From assembly GCA_032622095.1 (NCBI GenBank), contig CP136065.1, positions 60,323,094 through 60,387,093 on the forward strand: a DNA stretch of 64,000 nucleotides, read 5' to 3'. Shown here in pieces: positions 12,910-26,100 of the stretch. The position numbers and the translations under genes were made by a program. The notes beneath the pieces are model-generated. The model saw nothing but the letters and a program-made list of their open reading frames with translations. It was not told the DNA's origin and searched no databases. Source of the stretch: Siphonodentalium dalli. Lineage: Eukaryota > Mollusca > Scaphopoda > Gadilida > Siphonodentaliidae. Every line of letters begins with the position of its first letter. Positions within the stretch are counted from its first letter, which is position 1.

Positions 12910-13540
12910 AACTTTGAGCTATTACCGTTGGTTGGCGTCCGTCGTCCGTGCGTCGGGGCATCGGTGCGTCCGTGCACCCGTCAACAATTTCTTTTGGCTC
13001 ATCCTACAGGCCGCATCCCTCATCCGACCATCATCAAACATCATATGGAACTTCGGGGTGACCTCTAGATGGGAGCCATCGCTTTTTTCCGAATTTAGTT
13101 TTAAACAAATATGGTCGGCAGAAGCCATTTTGGATTTCAAATTTGAATCCATCGACACACCCTGCAGCCCGCATTTACTGGAGAAATGATTTTAATATTT
13201 ACAGGCATGTTTAGGATCGAATTTTAGCGATTTGCGATGAAAAACATGGCCGCCGGCAGCCATCTTGAATATTACTCTTTCCATGACTAAATCCTTTGGC
13301 ACATCATACATACCACATCCATCATCTCACCGCCACCAACTTCATATTGATCTTAGGGCTGACTTCTAGATGGGATCCATCGATGATTTCCGAAATTCGT
13401 TAAAAAACATGGCCGCCATCAGCCATTTTGGATTTTACTCTTTGCAGCAAAAAAAACCCCTTTGCACCATCAAAAAACCCGTTGCACCCTCAGCAAACTC
13501 TTTGCACCCTCAACAAACCTGGATGTTCTTTGAAACATCC
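12910..13540. repeat. Diverged tandem repeat with 'gccattttggattt' units
   Basis: Two units of about 300 bp share 'tgacttctagatgggatccatcg', 'tttccgaattt' and 'ggccgccatcagccattttg' (12950-13160 and 13255-13440). A short 'ttgcaccctcaacaaa' microrepeat follows. Confidence 0.55.
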
Positions 13541-14050
13541 TTTAATTCTATATCATTTAATAAATTTACCGTATAACTTCCAAATGCCTATACTGCATAT
13601 AATAGTCATATTTCACGTGGCGTATAAATATATAAGGTTAAATATTTAGGACTATACTACTCTCCAAATGAAATGTGAACAGTCAGGTGTGGATTCGCGT
13701 GTTTATATTCCTCGAGAAACAGACGTGTTGTACATAATATGCTGCTTCCATTTGTATATTACCAGAGATCTGTTCTAATATCTAGGGTAGTACCCACTGT
13801 CATGCAGATAAATATACTTTAGCCATCATGTCTTGTTGGCACAACCAGATAATTCCAACTTAATTTGCATATAATGACTTTCAACACCGAAGACTCTTTA
13901 TCAAGGCTGTACATAAGATATAATCACAGGAATATTCATGGACTACGACAGATGAGCCGAACTGTGACTCCGTGCCCCACAAAGATAAGAATGGAAACCG
14001 TCGATTTGTGTGTATATGTATTTTGATTGCTGTTTTTAAGGTTGTGTAAA
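13541..14050. other. Upstream region of the MAM-lectin gene
   Basis: AT-rich DNA just before the signal-peptide exon. A pyrimidine-rich 'tgattgctgtttttaag' directly precedes it and could be a 5' untranslated intron acceptor. No confident TATA box was chosen. Confidence 0.4.
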
Positions 14051-14126
14051 ATGTTGCGGTTTTTTGTTTTCTGTGTGATCGGCTTGTTTAATGACTGGAT
14101 TCTCGCCGGAGTAGTGTCTCAAAGGG
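14051..14126 (+). CDS. Exon 1: signal peptide of the MAM-lectin protein
   Basis: The ATG at 14051 opens 25 codons of hydrophobic sequence typical of a secretory signal, ending AGG G|gtaggt at 14126 in phase 1. The next MAM exon starts in the matching phase, making a GAT codon across the junction. There is no other ATG in this frame just upstream. Linkage to the MAM exon 4.8 kb downstream is inferred from phase and from the expected domain order, not proven. Confidence 0.6.
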
Positions 14127-17100
14127 GTAGGTATAAAAAAAAACATTTGTTTTTATTCTGTTGCGCATGGAGAATATGTTCAAAATTGAATGTTACTATC
14201 GGTATGCATGTTTTAAGCTGTTCACGAGCTCCGTATGCCAATGGAGTCACATATGAACTTGTGTATATGCGCTGCTTATATCTGGTCATGCAAACGTGAT
14301 CTGATGTCTGGGGTCCTCTTCCCAGTCCACATAAAAGTTTCGGGGGACTATTATAACTAGCATGCGTCCGTTCCGATAATAACTTTAATAATGTTACTAA
14401 AATTATAACTATTATAACTAGCATGCGTCCGTTCCGATAATAACTTTAATAATGTTACTAAAATTATTGCTTTGATATGTGGTTCACATTTGAGAATACG
14501 CAGATCAATTTTACACGTTTCGAAAATATTTACGACTTAGTTCCCCTTTTAGACTCAGATTAATGTTTCCAAATAATGTGAACTTAAAATAAACCATTAT
14601 TTTTCTGTAACGTGGGTCTGCATCATCTTTGTTTTGTTTTTTTTGGCACAACAAACAGTAACAATTTAGACAAAGTATAATCATGATTTTGTTTCCTAAT
14701 TGTTTAATTTTCGGGATCTTTGGCAGTAACGAATAAGCCAAGACAAGATTACTATTATCTGGACAGGGGGCATTCACTTATTAGAATATACGAGTTGTAA
14801 TTGGTAGGAAACTTGTTGCACATGTTGCATGGTATGGTGCACTTGTACTATGGCTAATATAAGCGGCATAACTCTACTGAACATCACACGAACGCATCTG
14901 GAAGAGTTATCGCTATTTGTGCTTACTTATCGAATTTGGTGCGATTGTTCGTTACAATAAACTCAAAAGAGAGTGATCTCAAAGTCAGTAGTTACGATTA
15001 CAATTACCAAGTCACAGGCACATACATGAACACATTCTAATTGAAAACAGTGAAGCTGCCATTACGGAAAGGGTCGCAATTTTTCGTTTTTATGCATAAG
15101 ACTGGTAAATATACAGAAACTCAGTTTTCATCATATAACATCTAAAAAGACATTTTAGATAACTTACAAATAATTATATACAAATAATATATACAGTCAC
15201 GTGTGCATCATCACGCATAATATAATCATAATACAGTTTATTAATTTCCGTGTTCATTTTAGATCTTTAGACACACTAAATATTTCCATCTTCACCACTC
15301 ATTTCACATAGGAGCCACAACTACAAATCTAGAATAAATGAAATGGTTAAAGGCCCACTTAATTCTCGAACCCCCAGATCACATATATAAAATATATGCC
15401 ATATTATATACCATTTGAAAGAGGAAGCTACAAAACATAGTATTATCAGCTTATCCGGTGTAATAAACTGTAAACATGTTTCGTCGGGTTTTGTTGTGCA
15501 AAGGTAAAGATAGAGTTATTCTTCTTCCATTAAAAATACATTTTTAGTTTGAATTCTGTTGCATTCTGGGAGCCAAAATTGGGGTAATCTTTTTATGATT
15601 TCAGTTGTTTTCTATTTCTCTATGGTCATCTTCTGAGATACAAACGTTCCAACTGGTGATGAATTATAATATTTTAATAATATTTTATGGCATAGATTGT
15701 TATTAAAACCGTATGTCAAGGCACTATACAAAAATAATCGGTGACTCGAAAATTAAGTAGGCCTTCAATCAGGGGAAAAAAAATAAAAAAAATAATAATA
15801 CGAGCATAAGTCTCAAGTGTCACTAAAGCTAGCATAATCGCTATCAGCTGTGGTTTTGAAAAAAAATTGTAAACCTCTTGCCAATGTGTTCCTAGTTAAA
15901 TGGCGTTATTATTTACATATATATATAACAAATACTAAGTTCATGGTGCCGGATGTGACCTCTTTAAGCCATTCTATGTTCTGAGCAAATGGCTTGATTT
16001 AACACTTTCGATACTAATACTCATTGACGAGTAGAGGAAATATGTCAGCACTTAAAGTATGGGTCGTCCGCTTATATTTCCTGAACACCCCTCCGTCTGA
16101 ATAATATACCATTCCAAACTATTGAACAACAATGAAAAAATAGTATATACAGAAGAAAATATAAACACTGTATTATTTGTATATAATTTTATAACTCCAT
16201 GAGGGAATCTATTTAGCAAAAAAAAAGGTTAAACACTATTTATTTGGCCCAAGATATGGCCGTATTATCACTTGATTATCACGAAATTTGGCCATATTGC
16301 CACTTGAGTTTAGAGTTATCCATCTTCATCCGCAATTTTGTACGAGACCGTCGCCATGACGAATTTTTTTCAGGCTAAAAATAAGTATATATTTCGAAGA
16401 AATAACAAATCGATTCAAAAATAGATATCTGATCACTCTGAACTTCGACGGCTTGGTTCATCGACTCGAATCATATTTTTTTTTTACCCCCGAAGCCAAA
16501 GAAATGGTAATTTGGGAGCGTTAATTCGGATTATGCATCTTTAACTAACACAAATATTACTTGCATTGTTTTCGAAAAATGTTATAAACTTCCCTGAACA
16601 TCAGGTTTTGAACTGGTGGAGTGTTATCTCTACTGGCGTACCCAGAATAGAGATTATGTCATGATATAGGGATTATCTTGCAACAGTGACTTTGGCACCG
16701 TGTAATTGACATCGTCATTTAGTTGAACAGTCTCTTTGTATTTTATAGAAATACAAATAATGTTTGGATTTTACTACGCGAGTACTGTGCCAATTAAGTG
16801 GGATTTGCATAGTTCCAGACTTGAGATGGAAGACAATATACCAGCGTAGTAAACCACAAGTCATGGTAGATTCATTACATTTACCGCACATATTTAACTT
16901 GGCCCATACATTGGTACACAATCATCAACCCAACAAAAGTTGTTTCGAATCAAAGTACAAGGAGAGCTTCACATATGGGGTCAAGTGCGGTTCAGAAACC
17001 TACGACCAGTTTCATATTATTTTGGTGATTTTTAGGGTTTAGCATTATTTTTCAGGGAAATTCTTTATCTGTATCCAGATGGTTGCCATTGCAACCAGAC

Positions 17101-20100
17101 GCAATTTATGTTCTGGCACTCTTCTGAATCTTGATTACTATTATCTTAGGTACACATATGTCGAATATGGCGCTTTTATCACACAATGCTAAATTTTCAG
17201 GTCGCTGCACAATATCTATTGCGTGTCACTGGCCACTAACTAATCAAACGATGAATTGATAACGCCACTTGATCAATCGATAATTAGAGCTCTGAATGAC
17301 AGCAAGTCTGTTTCAACTTGATGTGTGTTTTCTTCGGACAGTATCTCATAGTGTTTCGTTCGTTTTACTTCTACCTTCTACTTATGGTAGGTCTCGGGGG
17401 AACGCGAATTCGGAACAAAAATCGATAGCTCTCATCTGGAGGCCACTTCGAATATTCATATTATGTTTGGTGACGATCGGGTTATGGATGTGGCATGTGG
17501 GGTGTGGCGAAGATTTTAGGAATGCATAGAGTAAGATCCATTTTCACATTTAGTCTCAAAACTCAACAACAAATGAATGGACGAAACCCGTTGTATGTTG
17601 ATATAATTTACCACATGGTGGATCATCAGCACACCAAAGATCATTCAAATCTTACCACCGACGACTGAGATATAGAGCTCCAAAATTTATGATGAACGGA
17701 ATTTCTATTCCCGCCGCCAAAGTTCGTTTGCGGCGATGAACGGATGGACGGAACCCATTTCTATATCCCCGCCAATGTTCGTTTGTGGGGATGAACGGAC
17801 GGAAGGACGGAAGCCATTTCTACCCCCACCAAAGATTGGCGTCAAACTTTATACATTTTAAACCTAATACAAAAAGAATGGAGTCAACGTTCATGCCCAC
17901 GTGCGTAAAAAACTGGAATGCAACCAAAATTGAGACTAGAGATCTTAAACTACAATGTTATCTAAACACTTTTAAACCTCAAACAGCCAAATCCCCCAAG
18001 TATTACAATGTAGGAAATCGGACTGAAAATATATATCACTGTAGATTACGATGTGAATGTAGCAACCTCCTGTCAGATAAAGTTCAAAATTACATTGCTA
18101 GTTCCAAAAACTGCTCATGTGGAAACGGAGAAGAAAACGCCTTCCATTATTTCTTTGATTGTTACCTATACATTCGATCCCAAGAATTCGCCTATTAAAT
18201 AAATTACTTCCCTATAATATTTACTCACTAAATATTCTGCTATTTGGAGACCCTACTCTTCGTGATTGCGACAACGAAAACAATTTCTTAGCTGTACAAT
18301 CATTCATCCGTGAGACAATAGTAGATTCAATCGACTAACTATTGAGATCATTTATATATACAAGCCGGCTAATTGACTCAAACATACACGACTTCAAAAC
18401 CATTACATATATAAACGCAAGACTGACTCGGGTGGGGAACGACCGGTGAAATGTACATGTATATATGTTCAACTTGCTTTTGGTAATCATGTTGCAATGT
18501 CATTATTCTTTATTTATTTTTCAGTGTAATAACAACGGGAGAGGAGGTACTCATCAGTGAGTCAGCACTTGTCCTCCAATCCCATTGTCTGTATACAAAT
18601 GTATGTGTTATTTCCTATATGTGTTATTGAAATTAGACAAATAAATATGTTTAATCTAAACCCATGTATATGCCCCCCCCCCCCACCCCCGCCAAAGTTC
18701 GTTTGCGGCGATGGGCGGACAGGTGGATGGACGGAACCCATTTCTTTATACCTCCGCCAATGTTCGTTTGCGGGGATGAATAGACAGAAGGACGGACGGA
18801 ACCCATTTCTATATCCCCCACAAAGTTTGTTTGTGGGGGATAATTATCAGAACCACTTCACCAGGGGTGGATACAGCAGCTACTGCATGAATATGTTCAT
18901 TATAGCGAATACATTTAACAAAATGTGTTCATATATGTAAACCAAGTAAGATGTCAAGTATTGTCATTGCAGATGGTTCTGGAATAACAAAGACAATTTG
19001 TGATTTCGAGGACAACACGCACTTTTGTGGCTATACGCAGGATAATACGGACACCGGAAGCTGGACATACGGGCATGGCAGCGCCAGCACCGCCATCCAT
19101 GTCACTGGGCCGATACAGGACCACACGTACGGCGCTCCGTCGGGTGAGCGGTAACGTACAAAGAATTGGTCGCTAAAATTAATGTTTCATCCCATCACGC
19201 AAACATTTGAAAATTTGTTTAATCTCAATAAACCGTACATAATACAGTATTTCAGATGACAGCCAGGTTTATGCACACGTATATACGTGTTACCTGTAAC
19301 GTGTGTTACTATATATCGTATTGGTATGGAGGTGTACTTCCCGGCAAACGTCACGTGATTTTACGGCGCCAAACCCACACGTTCATAAATATCGACTCAA
19401 CGTGTAGGAAACGTGTAAATATCGATACGCTTAAAGACATATTATATACTTGTTCGGGTGCGTGAAACCGAAAGTTAGTATTCTGGTGCTATGCCAACTG
19501 GAAGAATGTAGCATTCTACTAACACCACCGAAAATCTCAAGCAAATCGACCGTTATACCACTCCATAGAAAACATTGTCTGAGCTACGCTAAATTGTAAA
19601 TATTTACTACTCGAATCGGGACGCTTCTATTGGCGATAAACTGACGAAAACTATTTCGCCATCGGCAGTCACTGCATTTAATTAATATATAAGAATGACG
19701 GTATGTGTTGTCAATTTAGATATAATATTTGTAAAAGTAACTACTTTGAACAAGATTATTCTTCATTTCTATTTGATCACCCTACCGGAATGTTTCACAT
19801 CACTTTAATAGGATTCAATCAAAATATGCTCAAACCGCTCAGTCAAATCCCATTGGCACACTGACTGGTTTGCATTGGTAGCTCATTCGGTTATTAGAAG
19901 ATTATTCCTCTTTGGTACAAGTTTCGGATGCTACACGTTGGGCACAAAACTTCTATATGGTCCAACGTGTACGTGCAGGCGCAATGGTCGCGCGAGTCAG
20001 TTGATTTCCGTTGGCAACATGTTGGTAACACGTTACAAGTTACACGTCATGTACGCGTGACTAAACATGGCTGATATATGTGAAGGTAACAAAAATAAGC

Positions 20101-23100
20101 GATCAGACATTACATACATGGAACACAAGACAACACTAGCCAGTAACACCGGCATATATTGTCATATATTCGCTCAGTATACTTGCGACGGAGTCGGTTT
20201 AAACGCCGGGCTTGGCTGAACCATATCAATCCTAAACAGCAGAATAATCTGGTATTACACATTGTTGACTTGATTGAAAGTGTTTCAAAAGACCGTCTTC
20301 CATAATAAGTTATGTTCTAAAGTGGCAGGATATCTGTCCCAGTTCGTGGGAGTGAAAACATATATATTTCTTACAGTGACAGCAGCTGGTGACAGACTGA
20401 CTAAAATTTATTATTGTATGTCTCTGAATAAAAAAAAGGTTCAGGGATTAAATATATACACCACCATCAAAGGACAAACCCTCCATACGGCCATGGTTTT
20501 CGGATATTCAAGGCTACATGCAGTATTTATATATTATAATAATTGAACTATACACTCGAAACGATTAGACCATAGCAGTTGAACACATCTTTATGTAGCT
20601 AATGTTGGTAATGGTCCACTGTTCATAACATTTATAGACGAATCGCTTCCATGGCGAGAACTATCGATTGGGTATATTCTAGTTTTCATTTCTTTGTTAG
20701 TAAGGTCATTTGGGTTGGAAGGGCTACCAGCCTTTCTACAGTTGCGCTGCATTCTCATGCAGCGAGGAGTTTCGTGAGAAATGTGGCAACTATGATATAT
20801 AATTGAACACAGTGACACATTTAGTCATAACACCAAAAGAACCGACATATTGGTGCATTAGTGCATTAGTAAAGGTTGTGTCAAGGAACTGTGCAATTGA
20901 AGTCTCCTCTCAATCTGAATTAACAAACAAACTTGGAGGACATGATACAATATGCAGATATGATAGTCAAATATAGTTTTAATCACTTTATGCATAAATA
21001 TGGCGCCATTTATGATATTCAAGAATGATAATTTATTTTCTACGTGCACCATTGTAGGACATTATGCTTACATAAACGCACACTCATTGGCACAGAACTC
21101 CCACGTCAGTCGTACAACGGTGGCAAGGCTGATATCACATGAGTTTCCAGAATCAACTGGGTACTGCCTGAGGTTTGCCTACAGCATGCACGGCCCAGAC
21201 ATTGGCATCTTAAACGTCTACGCATCGGTACGTTTTATATCACAATTATAAATACTCGTACCAAATGTTTCAAATGCTACAATTTGAACTAGTATGTAGA
21301 TAAGGCATGGTTTGAAGTTGACTATGTCAAAATAACGGTCCGATAGGAGGAATAGTCCACGTGCCGCATGCTTGTGTACTATACCTCATTGACGTCAACT
21401 GTTTTGGCATAGTCAACGAAGCATTATTTGTTATATTATTATATTATATATCGAACACTGGTGTCAATTCTCACACAGTTTCGGTGTCTTATTTTGTCAT
21501 TATTTTTGAAAATCGCTCTCAGATTTTACGGCAATCTGTTGACGATGACAGCGGAGTATAAATATGTTGTTAGTTACAAATAACATAACATAATTGTTCA
21601 TATGTATACATGCAATTGCACCTTGTATATATTATAAAACTGTGCTTAAGTCAGCTAACGGACTCGCGACTGCATGGACATTCGTAAACCAAATGGTCTC
21701 GGCATACGGTCTCGACATCTAGTTTACGAATGTCCGGTAGCTCGTCCATTAACCATGACAAATAGGGCTGTCCGCTTGCCCAACTAAACGGACAATTGAA
21801 CATGTAAGATAATTCAATTTCACCAATAAGTCCAATGATATGCTATATTGCGACAAGTAACGTACAATACGGCTTCAGATCGACCGTGTGTTCAGGTGTC
21901 AATACGATTGTACCAAACAAGCCTGTTACTATAAATAAAATAATACTATTTTGTTATCCTTCGTCATATTCTCCTCTCTTCTGATTGGCTGAAGGTGCGT
22001 CACATGGCGAGCCACAAATAACTTAATTGTTACTATCGAGTGTAACATTTCGAAAGTTGTTGCCCGCTCAGCGATGACCATTATTATAAAAAAAAAACAT
22101 AGAACCAATCTCTACCAGAGCGCACCAGTCATACTTCCTTTCAGACTCTGTCACCGACTGGATACTAGTCTGTGGTTTCTATATTTAGCGCGGGGTTTTC
22201 CAGACAAAATGGCGAGACCGCGATCGACCAAATTTCCTACTTGTTTTCGTGAGACACGGGGAGTTGTCGCCGCTCTCGAACTGGAATATCACCCTCGGGC
22301 CTGGTGACCCTCACCGGGTGGCACTACATATCTCGAGCGGGCGACAAAACCCCGTGTCTCACTCAATCGCGGGTAACAACTGTATAATGCTAGTTATACT
22401 GTGGGTTGATCATTTTGGGCACTATCGGAAAACAGTATAGCAGTGTGTAGCCAATCAGAACGCGAGAAAGACCCGTGATATATAATATATAAATATATTG
22501 TGCATACGGCTTGGAATTGTCTATGAAATGCAGTTAGTAGTGTGAGTGGAGAAAAAGTTGATAGTTGTTTTATGATATTAATGTAGCTTTATACGATTTC
22601 GGGGGTTGTATGAGGTCTAAAAAATAGGAAAATAAAAGTATCTGGGTGAAATATCTGGCCAGTGCATGTATAGCCTCTGTTAAATGTGGCATCGCTGGTT
22701 TGATTTTAAAAATTTGTCTGCAAAGCTGTAAAATTAGGGCCCTTCGAATAGGAAATTCGGCAACCAAATCGAATCTCGAATCGAATCGGGTGTTCCAACT
22801 TACATGTCGACATCGAATCCGAATCGAATATGGCAAGTACTGGACGGAGAAACATTATAGCTGATCATCGGATAATTATCATTCTAATTATTGTTTACTT
22901 ATTTGTCATAAAAGCTGAGACCTTTTTCGAATATGAAGCAAAGCACCAAAATAGAGTTCACAGACAAACGTTTTGCGACTGACACGTTTTCAACTATATT
23001 TGTGAACGAAAATCAAAACTATACATCACTTAGTATAACATGTGACATATACTGTACGCCATGACCTTGACTACTATAAAAATGAATAATTACTACTGGA

Positions 23101-26100
23101 GAAATTTTATGTAATAAGGCATTCCATTTGACGGGGGGTACAGGTAACTCAGTATAATCATCATGTGCGTTTTATCCCTGAATTTGATAAAAGATGGCAT
23201 TCAAGTTACCCGGCTTTCTTGTCGACCGGAATGTATTTATGTGAGGTACCATCTTATTCATAACATGTTAATATAGTTGATCGTTAATATATTAACAGTG
23301 TGCGGGCATTAAAATGTATTAATATGGAACTAGCATAATTATGACGCAAAACGCATTTGGCAAGTTAACATATGGAGGTACGAATGCACGTTCACCGATT
23401 AGAAGAAACTAAAGCGAAACTATATACAATTATATAGACGGCAATTGTGCAATACATTGAGCTCCATAGATACAAAAATTAGTTTTCTCCCCATAAACTG
23501 GAACGAATAGGCAGACTCAAAAATATACGACTCTGAGAGCCGATTCGGTTTCCATCCCGAATCTGAACAGCGATGTCGACACCGAATCGAATCTTCGAAG
23601 CTACACAGGGCCTTATGTAAAAGTTCAGAAAAAAATAATAAATTTGAATGCGTAATAGCTCGATTTCTCTCCCTGGAAGTCGTCATCGTCGCTTTAAAGA
23701 CAGTATTTTGTAATTACTACGATAACTTTTTTTTATTTAAAATATTTCTCAGTTAACATAGCTCTATCAACTAGAAGAAGCGTATTTACTCACATTCGCA
23801 ATGTCATGGTCTGCTTTTGGGTTCAAAGTGGTAAATGTATTTTAGTAATAGAAATGGTTCAAGTCATGGGTTTTGTGTGTGCAAACCGTGGGGCATAACT
23901 CAGTGATTAATCATACCAACAAACCAATGAGCATACATTTGTTTACGCCAACCATGATTGTCTAAAATGACCAATGGGGAGTATATGGCAAGGATACTAT
24001 CACAGCATAGATTTAACGCGCCTCCAAATTGGCTAAAATTAGTGGAAATTATGTATTGCTACCTATATTGGATGGAAACTCTTTAATATAAATAATCTCT
24101 CAAATATAGATTCGGTTCTCGCATTGGGCGTTATGTCGGAGTAAAACTCACAGTCATTGGTATACTGTTGTAGACGGGATGTTAACAAACTTGTCCGATC
24201 AAAATGTTGGACTTCATGTGCAATATTTGAGTTATCTTTCTTCAATAGCACAATCACCACAGCCGCCATGCGGTTTGTCGGGGAGGGACACGCGGGTTAC
24301 AATGGCTTAAAGGTACGGTTGGCCTTGGCGGTGGGTATCCTGTGAAAATATTTCCACCCATCAAAAACCGCCACAAACAGAAAGAACATCAAAATGTAGA
24401 CAGACTTTGTCCGTATACAAATAAGAAATATCGCATAAACAGTATGTTATTGTCATTTGTTTGACCATTGTTATGTAAACAAAAGCATAAAAAGTTACTT
24501 TTCTTGTGTTTGTTTATATTATGATGGTAAACATAAAGAGCGTTCTTTGTTGCTGAATTCCTGATATGGAACTAATAAAGAGCGTTTATATCATTTGTGT
24601 GTGATTAGCCAGTGACACAGTGCTGTCTTCTGTAACACAATCAGGCTCTTGCTTATGTAAACTATAGTAAGTCTTTATGATAGCATGCTGTTTACGCGAC
24701 GATCATGGTATATATGAACGAAACTGTATGCGTTTTAATGTTTGTCTGTTTACGGTGTTTGGAACAAATATGAATATTTTCCACAACTAAGGCCAACCGT
24801 GCCTTTAACAGTTTTCCACAGGCCTCAGTGCAGATACTTACAACTATTACCCAGAAATGACAATCTGGATAAGGAACTAAGCTCTTCAAATACAAAATTC
24901 CCCACGTCCTAAACCAGCCACCGTACAAATGACTCACATGGTGGTACATATCTGTGTCACGGTGACATAGATATTTACCATCGTGGGATTCATTTGCATG
25001 GTGGCGGGTTTAGGACGTGGGGTTTGTTTTTTTTATTTTGTGGCAACGAAATAGTTATTCGTAGCCACGAAACATCTAATTCGTCGCCACGAAATACTAA
25101 TTCGTGGCCACGAAATAACTATTTTATCCTCATTCAGTCAGATACACTTCATATAACGGCTGAAAAACAGCCACCGTACATTTGAGCAACTGTGTTTTGT
25201 TTTTCAAATATAATATGTTAACATAGCTATACCCGTGCTGTAGCCCAATTGCACTTCGGTGTATCATTATACTCCCACGCCAAATGTAATGATTGCACCT
25301 CGGGGTATCTTTATACTCCTACGCCAAATGTATAATGATTGCATCTTACAATCCGCTCAGATTCACGGAGGCCTAGGATATCCTATTTTCCATGCAGAAG
25401 GAAACATGGGAACTGACTGGATGGTACACGAGGTTGACCTAGATTCAGAATATACTCACACGCCATTCAAGGTGAGTTACATAAGTTATAATAAGCATAG
25501 TAGGAGTGATAACACAACAGACGTGGCTCATATATTGGTGCATATATCTCAAGAAATGAATCGATTTTCTACATTCTGTAACTTGAACAAGTGTTTATGT
25601 AGCATATAAAATGAGTCGTGTGTATTTATCAACACAGTTTGTTCAACGGAACCTAACCTGGATAACAACAACGAGCATTATTTCACACTTCAAACCGCCA
25701 CGGAGCTTAAATTTGTTACCCTTTCTATACTAAATGGATTATCGCATTTAGTAATAAAGTTTATATTGGAAGTGTCCGAGGCTATTATTCACCGAGAAGG
25801 ATGTTCAGCAATATTAAGCAGACGACAGATACTACAAATGCAGAATGAGTCATCCTATTCATTTGTGGGAAATGTTTAGATAATAAGTTCAAAACACGAC
25901 CTGTTGAACTTATTATCTGAACAGTACACAAGGGAACTACTCATCAAACTTTGATCAAAGAGTATCTAGTATAGAAAGGGTCAGTGATCTATTCCCATAT
26001 TGGACGCCGACCTCTAATTTTGAATACTTGAATCGAGCTGTGTGTAGATAACTTTATTCCCCATTTTAAGGTGGTCTTCGAGGCAACGACGGGTGCATAC

